A program made the translations under genes and the position numbers. Shown piece after piece: positions 1 through 6,683 of a stretch of 20,391 nt of DNA (the first letter of the stretch is position 1; every line of letters begins with the position of its first letter). Source of the DNA: Zhenhengia stercoravium (GTDB lineage Bacteria; Bacillota; Clostridia; Lachnospirales; Cellulosilyticaceae); assembly GCA_018883975.1 (NCBI GenBank), contig JAHLFD010000042.1:1-20391 (forward strand). Direction: 5' to 3'. The notes under the pieces were generated by a model. It was not told where the DNA came from. It did not search any database and saw only the letters and a program-made list of their open reading frames with translations.

Positions 1-224
1 ATTTAACAACTTTGTAACATTTACTTAATAATATTTATATGCGCATTTTTAAAATCTATTACTAAAATTTAAAAATTTAGCTCTCCAACCAGATTATTTA
101 CCAAAATTATATAATTAATATACCTATTATCTATTTTTGTATCTTTATATAAATATACATCAAGTTTAGCTATACTATACTTTCTTTGATTTTTTAATTT
201 TATCTTCCTCTTAATTTTTACCCA
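1..224. other. AT-rich edge region with no supported gene
   Basis: This is very AT-rich sequence between the window edge and the tatD terminator. I find no start codon with a ribosome binding site, no RNA gene and no repeat. On the minus strand one frame is open and ends with TAA near position 77; it lacks a start and its composition (Lys, Ile, Asn, Tyr) is what AT-rich DNA gives by chance. A decayed gene tail is possible but not shown. Confidence 0.4.
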
Positions 225-254
225 TAAAAAAATGGAGACTTTTTTGTCTCCATC
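225..254 (-). terminator. Rho-independent terminator of tatD
   Basis: An 8-bp perfect stem, ATGGAGAC (232-239) with GTCTCCAT (246-253), closes a six-base loop. Read on the minus strand it is followed by a run of seven U. It lies about 30 bases past the tatD stop codon. Confidence 0.85.
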
Positions 255-283
255 CTTGATATTATCTATATCCTATAGCCTGA

Positions 284-1048
284 CTATTTTTCTATTCTAA
301 ATAGCCTTTTTGTATTTTCCATTGTCATTTTAGCTATTTCTTCCTCCGTAACACCTTTAATTTCTGCTATTTTTTGAATGACATAAGATAAGTAGGAAGA
401 ATCATTACGTTTACCTCTATGAGGAACTGGTGTCAAATAAGGGCAGTCTGTTTCAATTAAAATTTTATCTAACGAAATATGCTCTACTACTTCTACTGCT
501 TTTCTAGCATTTTTAAAAGTAAGAGATCCACCTATTCCAATGTAAAATCCACGTTTTACATATTCTTTAGCTAATTCATGACTGCCTGAAAAGCAATGGA
601 TTACCCCTTCTTTAACTCCACTTGCTACAATTGTATCAAAAGTAAGCTGACAAGCATCTCTGCTATGTATACTTACTGGTAAGTCTAACTTCTTAGCTAA
701 TTCTAGCTGCATTTTAAACCATTTAAGCTGATTTTCTTCTGTAGAATGGTTATAGTAAAAATCAAGACCAATCTCCCCAATACCTACAACTTTAGGATGC
801 ATAGTCATTTCTTCTAACTCTTCAAGGTCCCCTAGAGTCATTTCATCCACTTCATGAGGATGGACTCCTACTACAGCATAGATAAATGCATACTCTTCTG
901 CTAATGCAATACTTTCTCTAGAAGAAGGCATATCCGCCCCTACATTTATAATATAGCCCACACCTTTTTCATGTATATCCTTTAAAAGTGCGTCTCTATC
1001 TTCATCAAAACGTTCATCATTATAATGTGCATGTGAATCAAAATACAT
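284..1048 (-). CDS. tatD: TatD family metal-dependent DNase
   Basis: This is a TatD/YcfH-type hydrolase (PF01026), a cytoplasmic TIM-barrel metalloenzyme; family members have 3'-5' exonuclease or DNase activity in DNA repair. The 254-residue length is normal. The metal ligands are in place: H6 and H8 in the opening DSHAH motif, E92 in GEIGLDF, H128 in SIHSR, H151 in IHCFSG and D201 in ETDCPYL. The start ATG is preceded by an AAAAGGAG ribosome binding site. In many Firmicutes this gene follows metG directly; here metG lies 5.6 kb upstream with unrelated genes between, and tatD has its own promoter and terminator. The family assignment is sure; the physiological role is inferred. Confidence 0.95.
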   Translation of the reverse strand: MYFDSHAHYNDERFDEDRDALLKDIHEKGVGYIINVGADMPSSRESIALAEEYAFIYAVVGVHPHEVDEMTLGDLEELEEMTMHPKVVGIGEIGLDFYYNHSTEENQLKWFKMQLELAKKLDLPVSIHSRDACQLTFDTIVASGVKEGVIHCFSGSHELAKEYVKRGFYIGIGGSLTFKNARKAVEVVEHISLDKILIETDCPYLTPVPHRGKRNDSSYLSYVIQKIAEIKGVTEEEIAKMTMENTKRLFRIEK

Positions 1049-1086
1049 AGTAATCTCCTTTTAATGTTTCATTCTTACTAATTTGT

Positions 1087-1095
1087 ATTATAGCA
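1087..1095 (-). promoter_or_regulatory. Extended -10 promoter of tatD
   Basis: On the minus strand TGCTATAAT is an extended -10 element with a consensus TATAAT hexamer, about 40 bases ahead of the tatD start. No good -35 hexamer is seen at 17-bp spacing, as is common for extended -10 promoters. Confidence 0.5.
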
Positions 1096-1128
1096 ACATT
1101 CCCTCAAAAATAAACCACTTCTATAAAT

Positions 1129-1157
1129 TAAAAGGCTGCCCATAATGGCAGCCCGTT
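1129..1157 (-). terminator. Terminator after copZ
   Basis: GGCTGCC (1134-1140) pairs perfectly with GGCAGCC (1147-1153), and the minus-strand transcript continues into UUUUAAUUU. It sits immediately after the copZ stop and isolates the copper genes from tatD. Confidence 0.85.
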
Positions 1158-1159
1158 TT

Positions 1160-1360
1160 CTAATCTTCAATACTTAGTACATTATAACCTGCTTCTTCAA
1201 TAGCCACCCTTACAGATTCATCAGAAACTGTTCCTTCTACATAAGCAGCCTTTTCATCTAACTTCACCTCAATCTTAGTCACACCACTTAAACCTTCTAG
1301 TGCTTCCTTAATATGTCCTACACAATGCCCACAACTCATTCCATCAATGTTAACTTTCAT
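1160..1360 (-). CDS. copZ: Copper chaperone, heavy-metal-associated domain protein
   Basis: This 66-residue protein is a single HMA domain (PF00403) of the Atx1/CopZ type. It binds Cu(I) in the cytoplasm and normally hands it to a CopA ATPase or to a copper regulator. The metal site is M8-x-C10-x-x-C13 (GMSCGHC); the rest fits the beta-alpha-beta-beta-alpha-beta fold and family length. An AAGGAGG ribosome binding site precedes the ATG. It lies 58 bases downstream of the copA remnant on the same strand and ends at its own terminator, so the two are probably cotranscribed. Because that copA is gutted, the chaperone's partner may be missing, or encoded elsewhere. No CsoR or CopY repressor gene is present in the window. 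Confidence 0.9.
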   Translation of the reverse strand: MKVNIDGMSCGHCVGHIKEALEGLSGVTKIEVKLDEKAAYVEGTVSDESVRVAIEEAGYNVLSIED

Positions 1361-1418
1361 TCTTTATGCCTCCTTATATATTTGATTATTTACTCGACCC
1401 ACTCGTTAGCTCATTTCT

Positions 1419-2822
1419 TTATACCCTCATTTTATATCCTTTCAGCCTTAATGCATTAAGCACTACAGAAACTGAACTTAAGCTCATAGCTGCCGCTGCA
1501 AACATTGGGTTCAAAAGAGGTCCTCCAAATATGTGCAGTACGCCCATAGCCACAGGAATCCCTAATGTATTATACCCAAATGCCCAGAATAAATTTTGTC
1601 TAATATTTCTAATGGTTTTCTTACTTAAATCTATAGCTAATGGTACATCCATGGGGTCACTATGCATAAGTACAATACTTGCAGACTCTATGGCAACATC
1701 TGTTCCCTTTCCTATAGCAATACCTACATCTGCCCCTGCAAAAGTCCATGCAATGCTAGCTAGGATGGCTAATACTATGACCATAGGAACAAAGTAGCTA
1801 GAAATCGTATCAGCTAGCTTGGCAATAGGTGCCTTCTTTCCCTGTGCATCTTCTACAAGCTTAATAATCTTACTTAATGCTGTATCTTTGCCAACTTCTG
1901 TTGCCTCGAATTTAATAGCACCTGTCTGATTGATACTTCCCCCAATCACTTTATCTTTGCTTTTCTTTTCTACAGGAATACTCTCCCCTGTCAGCATAGA
2001 TTCATCAATAGCAGTAGTTCCCTCTATAATGATGCCATCACAGGGTATACGCTCTCCTGGCTTAACAAAGAGAATTTCTCCTACTTGTAGCTCTTCTACT
2101 CTCACTTCTATAGGTTTACCATCTTTAAGGATAATAGCTGTTTCTGGTGCTAACTTGATAAGATTTTCAATAGCCTTAGAGGTTTTACCTATGCTCACAG
2201 CTTCTAAATACTTACCTAACGTAATTAAAGTTAAAATAACACCTACAGATTCAAAATAAAGCTGATGTACATAATGAACCTTGCTGGCTGAAATTTGTAT
2301 AATAGCAAAGATACCATATAGGTACGCTGCTAGTGACCCTATGGCTACTAATGAGTCCATATTAGGCAGCATCTTAAGGAGTGCCTTAAATCCTTTTTCA
2401 AAAAAGCGATAACCTATGAGTAAAATAGGTGTAGTGAATGCAAATTGAATAAATGCATAATTAAAGGGATTAAATTGTGGATTTAAACTCATGGGTAAAG
2501 GTAAGCCAACCATATGCCCCATACTAATATAAAAAAGAGGTATAACAAAAATAAGAGAAAGTATAAATCTTAATTTAAGCTTTCCTATTTGGTCCTCTCT
2601 AGATTCTTCCTCAGCCTCATCTAATAGAACACCATAGCCAACCTTCTCAACAGCTGCTATAAGCATCTTTTCTTCTAAAACCTTCGGATTATAAGTAATA
2701 ACTAATCTCTCTGTAGCCATATTAACATTAACCTCTTCTACACCCTCTGACTTCTTGACTGTTCTTTCTACAGCCCTTGCACAGGCCGCACATGTCATAC
2801 CTGTAATCTTATACTCTTTCAA
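1419..2822 (-). pseudogene. copA: Copper P1B-type ATPase with in-frame loss of TM6 and the catalytic core
   Basis: Residue numbers count from the GTG at 2831. Seen in order: an HMA domain with GMTCAAC (C14, C17), four membrane segments (about 88-215), an actuator domain with TGES at 281-284, and TM5 (about 345-365). The sequence then jumps at residues 364-368 to the late P-domain segment ADVGIAIG, followed by TM7 with the conserved Tyr-Asn pair and TM8 with MSLSS. Missing are TM6 with CPC, the DKTGT phosphorylation site, the nucleotide-binding domain with its HP motif, and TGDGINDAP. Full CopA is roughly 740-800 residues; this is about 470. ATP-driven export is therefore impossible, and losing TM6 leaves an odd number of membrane spans. 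The frame is intact, with no stop or frameshift. A TTG at 2820-2822 has the better spacing from the GGGAG ribosome binding site; the GTG is too close to it. Alternatives are a recent deletion, an assembly or strain artefact, or a repurposed metal-binding membrane protein. Confidence 0.8.
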
Positions 2823-2884
2823 CAAGCACACTCCCTTTAAGACACTATTTATAAGTATTATGGGTGTTTTGTTTGAAATTATAC

Positions 2885-2932
2885 AAAAGGGCTGTGATGC
2901 AACCTATAAGTACGTTGCATCACAGCCCTTTC
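2885..2932. terminator. Perfect 15-bp hairpin, terminator of the acetyltransferase operon
   Basis: The arm at 2889-2903 (GGGCTGTGATGCAAC) is perfectly complementary to 2914-2928, with a 10-base loop. A-rich and T-rich flanks on each side allow termination in both directions. On the minus strand it lies just after the deoxyribonucleotidase stop, so its main role is to end that operon before the copA remnant. Confidence 0.85.
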
Positions 2933-2937
2933 TTAAT

Positions 2938-3540
2938 TTAAATTGCAGTTTCCTCTTTCTCAAAATAATGTACGTACTGCTCTGGATAGCATTCATTCAT
3001 AATCCACTCTTCAAACTCTAACCAATTGCCAATACGCGTATAGTCTATGCCTTCTTTTCTATTATGCGGTCTATCAAATATAATAGGTGTTCCCCCTGCT
3101 TCTGCAAAGTCCTTAATATTATGCAAACCATCATCTAACAAATAATCACCTTTGATCATTTGCTTTTTAGAACATACAATAACATGATTAAGTGGGAAAA
3201 ATGGCATATACTCTTTAATCCATTCATTTTTTGGCTCGACAGATGAAGGATGTGCCGCTGTTACAATATACATCTCAAATAGATTACTTTTATATAGTCT
3301 CTCAAAGACTTCAACGGCATTGGGTACAGGCTCTAATTCTCTAAACAGCTTTGGCCTATGCATGACATCAAGTATCTGCTCACCAAAAATAGATACTAAA
3401 TCCCAGTCTACACAATCTTCTATAGTAAAATCTGTATCATATTCTTTATTAAATTCTACTGTAACTCCCTTGATATATTCTGCTAACACATCATCTTGAT
3501 CTACTAATAAGATAGGTTTTCTTGCTTGCAAAATCCTCAC
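2938..3540 (-). CDS. 5'(3')-deoxyribonucleotidase-like HAD phosphatase (NT5C family)
   Basis: The 200-residue protein matches the NT5C family of HAD hydrolases, which dephosphorylate (deoxy)nucleoside monophosphates. Visible motifs are the nucleophile motif D14-Q-D16 in LLVDQDDVLAEY, a motif II Thr in YIVTAA, a lysine region KKQMIKGDY and the late acidic pair in LLDDG. A family-typical Asp-Trp segment (CVDWDL) lies in the cap region. It is the last gene of a unit with the 66-residue coiled-coil gene and the Eis-like acetyltransferase. The start is uncertain: a GTG at 3540 gives the length used here, but a TTG three codons later sits behind a better AAGGTGAGG ribosome binding site. The substrate is inferred from family only. 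Confidence 0.8.
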   Translation of the reverse strand: MRILQARKPILLVDQDDVLAEYIKGVTVEFNKEYDTDFTIEDCVDWDLVSIFGEQILDVMHRPKLFRELEPVPNAVEVFERLYKSNLFEMYIVTAAHPSSVEPKNEWIKEYMPFFPLNHVIVCSKKQMIKGDYLLDDGLHNIKDFAEAGGTPIIFDRPHNRKEGIDYTRIGNWLEFEEWIMNECYPEQYVHYFEKEETAI

Positions 3541-3602
3541 CTTCTTTCTTCTATCGGTCTACTCTTTTATGTCATTTGAAAATTTATGGTACTATTATTT
3601 TA

Positions 3603-3803
3603 TTAAAAACCAGCCTTTTCGTTCCTTAATTGCTCTAACTTTTCTATTCTGTCCATGATAGCTTGTTTCTTACGTTTAATAGCCTCTGGATTTTGATTAT
3701 AAGGAGAATTTTTAAACTGAATATCAAGTGTCGTCAGCAATGCTCTTTGTACTTTAAGCTCTTCTTTAATAGCTTTAAGTTCTTCTTTAATGTCCTTCTC
3801 CAT
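3603..3803 (-). CDS. Small coiled-coil protein of unknown function
   Basis: This 66-residue protein is highly charged, with two predicted coiled-coil or helical stretches (about residues 1-24 and 40-62) separated by an Asn/Pro-rich turn (SPYNQNPEA). It has no cysteine, membrane segment or known motif. I believe it is real because it has a clear AAGGAG ribosome binding site 7 bases ahead of its ATG, starts 14 bases after the stop of the acetyltransferase gene and lies in the same direction between two good genes. I do not recognise a family. Confidence 0.7.
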   Translation of the reverse strand: MEKDIKEELKAIKEELKVQRALLTTLDIQFKNSPYNQNPEAIKRKKQAIMDRIEKLEQLRNEKAGF

Positions 3804-3817
3804 GGCGCACTCCTTAT

Positions 3818-4990
3818 CTAGAAGTAGTCATATAAGGCTACCTCACTTCTAGTCGCTTTAAATAACTCCATAATATGTTCTTTATTCTGATGCCACTCCA
3901 CTGCCTCTACTTTATCTATGTCTTTAAGTGTCTTAAAGCCAATTATAAGTTGCATTAATTCTCTTACGTCTATTTTAAAATCAGGCTTTTCTTCTACTTG
4001 CTGCACCTCTACTTGATTTTCCTTAGTAGTTATTTTGAAATAGCCATTGTTCCATTCACAAATATCATCTTCTACTTGCATTACAAAAGTGCCTTCTTTT
4101 ACAAAACTGTAGCATTCTAGGGCCTTAACTACATTAACAATTCTTCCCATCATGTAGCTTATAAGCTTTGCTTCACACCTTGGATTAGGTAAGACATCTA
4201 AAATTATATCATGTTCTTTAGCTTCTATACTCACTGTAGTAACCTGTGCATTATGAACATAAATGTAGTTAAAGAAACTTCTTAAAGCTTTCATGCTCGT
4301 ATACTGCATCTCTATAACTTCCAATTGAAGTTTTTCATGAACAATTTTATAAATCATATAGCCTTCTACCTGGCCTTGATCATTTCTATAAAGAATAGTG
4401 TAATGGTCTAATTTCTTACTTGTACGCTTACCCCATTGCACATCATCACGTATGCAAGAACCATTTAGTTGCTTAATGTAAGCTTCATAAAAATCTTTAA
4501 GCTCTTGCTCATTCTTTGCTGTCACATAGGAAATATGTCCTTCATTTTTAAAACGTTTTAGTCTATCAATCTCAAAGACATATTTCATGTTATTATAACA
4601 CCATTTCCATCCTAATTTCTGATAAAATTCATAGGAAAATGGAGCAAGCATTGAAAAAACAGCACCTTTTTCGTACATGACTTTAAGGCCTTCTTTAATG
4701 AGCCTACTACATACTCCACCACTTCTATACGTACTGGCTGTTGTTACACCTCCAACACCCGCCATAGAAACTGGTTTTCCTTCTATATAAATAGTCTTAT
4801 ATGGTATAGTAATGCAACTTGCCAATACTTCTTCATCTAATAACCCAAGAATAGTTTCCCTATCTGGAGTTGATAAAAGCCAATCTACTCTAAAATCTTC
4901 TTCTGTGCACATTTTGAAGCAATAACACATTAAGTCTATAAAGCGTTTCTCATATAAATCCTTTTCTTTATTTAGTTCTACTAATCTCAT
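3818..4990 (-). CDS. Eis-like GNAT family N-acetyltransferase
   Basis: The 390-residue length and domain order match the Eis family: an N-terminal GNAT domain, a central GNAT-like domain and a C-terminal SCP2-like domain (about 285-388). The acetyl-CoA loop is clear near residues 78-97 (GVGGVTTASTYRSGGVCSRL). Y123 in EFYQKLGW is at the position of the catalytic Tyr of Eis, and the chain ends in Phe (YDYF), whose carboxylate serves catalysis in characterised Eis proteins. These enzymes acetylate amines such as aminoglycosides or peptide lysines; the natural substrate here is unknown. An AAAGGAG ribosome binding site precedes the ATG. It is the first gene of a three-gene unit behind a good sigma-A-type promoter. 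Confidence 0.88.
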   Translation of the reverse strand: MRLVELNKEKDLYEKRFIDLMCYCFKMCTEEDFRVDWLLSTPDRETILGLLDEEVLASCITIPYKTIYIEGKPVSMAGVGGVTTASTYRSGGVCSRLIKEGLKVMYEKGAVFSMLAPFSYEFYQKLGWKWCYNNMKYVFEIDRLKRFKNEGHISYVTAKNEQELKDFYEAYIKQLNGSCIRDDVQWGKRTSKKLDHYTILYRNDQGQVEGYMIYKIVHEKLQLEVIEMQYTSMKALRSFFNYIYVHNAQVTTVSIEAKEHDIILDVLPNPRCEAKLISYMMGRIVNVVKALECYSFVKEGTFVMQVEDDICEWNNGYFKITTKENQVEVQQVEEKPDFKIDVRELMQLIIGFKTLKDIDKVEAVEWHQNKEHIMELFKATRSEVALYDYF

Positions 4991-5035
4991 TTTTTTGCTC
5001 CTTTTATCCTAAAATACTTTCTCTCTCTTAATTTT

Positions 5036-5064
5036 ATTTTACTCGTTCCTTATTTTTTTTGCAA
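5036..5064 (-). promoter_or_regulatory. Sigma-A-type promoter of the acetyltransferase operon
   Basis: On the minus strand TTGCAA (5059-5064) and TAAAAT (5036-5041) are separated by exactly 17 bp. It is 46 bases ahead of the acetyltransferase ATG, in the divergent gap shared with the GH18 gene. Confidence 0.55.
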
Positions 5065-5104
5065 AACTTAATTATTTTGTCTGTAAACAAGCAACATTGG
5101 AAAC

Positions 5105-5140
5105 ATCTTGAAATATTATTAATATATACCATAAAAAAGG
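5105..5140 (+). promoter_or_regulatory. Ribosome binding site and possible promoter of the GH18 gene
   Basis: AAAAAAGGAG (ending at 5140) is the ribosome binding site, 12 bases ahead of the ATG. Upstream only a weak sigma-A match (TTGGAA, 17 bp, TAATAT) is seen. An ATATT followed 12 bases later by CATAAAA loosely resembles a mother-cell sporulation sigma promoter. Neither is convincing. Confidence 0.3.
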
Positions 5141-5152
5141 AGTTGTTTATTC

Positions 5153-6517
5153 ATGCCACGTATTCCTCAAATAGGTTACAAATTTCCTCAACTTCGTGGA
5201 ATGAGTAGTAATAATAAGTGGACAGTTGTTTGTAATGCCCCCGCATCCTATCTCAAACATACTAGTTTATTAAGGGGACCTGATGAAATCCTTCTTCAAA
5301 ATGATATTCAAGTCGTACAGCTCCCTAGCCGAACCACAGATACTACTCTTTATATTATAGATCCTAGTGAAATTCTCAGAGCTATCGTTCATGATGATAT
5401 CTCTTCTCCATTAACTGCTTCCCACGTTGTGACTATTGTAGATTCTCTTAAAAAAGGTTATAGACCTGAAATTCAAGGTGTTTCCAACCAACCTACTAAC
5501 CCAGCCTGTCCTAATATCCAAAGAGTAGTAGGTGAATATGTTCTTGGTGACCCTCAAAATGTAGACCCATTTCTTTTAGACTTTGTTATTTATGCTTTTG
5601 CTCTTATTCAGCCTGATGGATCTCTAGATGTATATTCTAGAAGATATCTTCAAGAGCTTGCTAACCTTAGATTTTCAGACCCTAATCTTCAAGTTATATT
5701 AGGTATTGGTGGCTGGGGTAATGATGGTTTCTCTGACGCTGCTCTTACACCACAGTCTCGCTACAATTTTGCTAGAGAAGTTAGAAGCTGGGTAGATGAA
5801 TATGACTTAGATGGGGTAGATATTGACTGGGAGTATCCTGGTAGTAGTGCTGCTGGTATTACTTCAAGGCCTCAAGATAGAGAAAACTTTACGCTCCTAC
5901 TCCAAGCATTACGCGATGTATTAGGTCCTGATGCATGGATTAGTGTAGCCGGCACTGGAGATGCATCTTATATTCGTAATGTAGACATTGCAGGTATTGC
6001 TCCTATTATTAACTATTTCAATATTATGGCCTATGACTTTACAGCTGGTGTAACAGGCCCTCAAGGTGCAAGACATCATTCCAATCTCTTTCCATCAGAT
6101 CTTGCCTTTAACAATATAAGTGCTGATTTATATGTTCAAAATCTTATTAATGCTGGTATGCCTCCAGAACAGCTTCTACTTGGCCTTCCTCTTTACGGCA
6201 GAAATGGTGCCACAATTACAAGGACCTTCGATGAAATCCGTAGGTCTTACCTTAACACAAATGGTTATACTGTAAGATGGGATAATGTTGCTAAAGCCCC
6301 TTACATTGTTGACCAATTCGGAAACTTTTTCCTTGCCTTTGACAACGGTCTTTCTATTTACTTCAAAGGCCAATATGTCGCTGATAATTGTTTAGGTGGC
6401 CTCTTTACATGGCAGACCAATATGGACCAGGCGAATATATTAGCTAATGATATGTATCTTTCTATTAATGACCCAAGAACACTAGAAGAAATCCTTGCAC
6501 AAGAATATTTAGGTTAA
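5153..6517 (+). CDS. Glycosyl hydrolase family 18 (chitinase-like) without export signal
   Basis: Residues from about 120 to 440 form a GH18 TIM barrel, a fold that cleaves beta-1,4-GlcNAc linkages in chitin or in peptidoglycan and glycan chains. The catalytic signature DGVDIDWEYPG gives D220, D223, D225 and the acid/base E227. Also present are GIGGWG near 184-189 on an early strand, MAYD at 292-295 and the late barrel Trp in GGLFTWQ (W420). The first ~118 residues show no signal peptide, LysM or SLH motif; they are Ser/Thr/Pro-rich and unrecognised. Without an export signal the enzyme may act in the mother cell or spore coat, as some GH18 cortex enzymes do, or leave by another route. It is a single gene, divergent from the acetyltransferase operon and convergent with metG. 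GH18 membership is certain; substrate and location are not. Confidence 0.9.
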   Translation: MPRIPQIGYKFPQLRGMSSNNKWTVVCNAPASYLKHTSLLRGPDEILLQNDIQVVQLPSRTTDTTLYIIDPSEILRAIVHDDISSPLTASHVVTIVDSLKKGYRPEIQGVSNQPTNPACPNIQRVVGEYVLGDPQNVDPFLLDFVIYAFALIQPDGSLDVYSRRYLQELANLRFSDPNLQVILGIGGWGNDGFSDAALTPQSRYNFAREVRSWVDEYDLDGVDIDWEYPGSSAAGITSRPQDRENFTLLLQALRDVLGPDAWISVAGTGDASYIRNVDIAGIAPIINYFNIMAYDFTAGVTGPQGARHHSNLFPSDLAFNNISADLYVQNLINAGMPPEQLLLGLPLYGRNGATITRTFDEIRRSYLNTNGYTVRWDNVAKAPYIVDQFGNFFLAFDNGLSIYFKGQYVADNCLGGLFTWQTNMDQANILANDMYLSINDPRTLEEILAQEYLG

Positions 6518-6634
6518 GGAAGAAGCCGTATCCATTGAAAACATTATTCAAAAAAGTAGCCATGCAGCTTCTGAAATAAAAATAGCATTGATAAACTTGT
6601 ATGTGAATTTGAACATTTTAAAAGATAATGATAC

Positions 6635-6674
6635 AAAAAAGGTTGATGTAAGTAATCTTTACATCAACCTTTTT
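6635..6674. terminator. Bidirectional terminator between the GH18 gene and metG
   Basis: An 11-bp perfect stem, GGTTGATGTAA (6641-6651) with TTACATCAACC (6659-6669), is flanked by six A and five T, so it serves as a terminator on both strands. It is nine bases from the metG stop codon. Confidence 0.9.
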
Positions 6675-6683
6675 ATTTATAAA

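Noticed and set aside
1..224. Minus-strand open frame ending near position 77, read as a possible gene tail
   Set aside because: It has no start codon, runs through the tatD terminator, and its composition is that expected for AT-rich noncoding DNA.
1366..1797. Plus-strand open frame of 143 codons opposite copA
   Set aside because: It lies wholly antisense to a recognisable coding sequence, has no ribosome binding site, and its translation has no domain character.
2755..3021. Plus-strand open frame of 88 codons across the 15-bp hairpin
   Set aside because: It overlaps two minus-strand genes and a terminator, and has no ribosome binding site.
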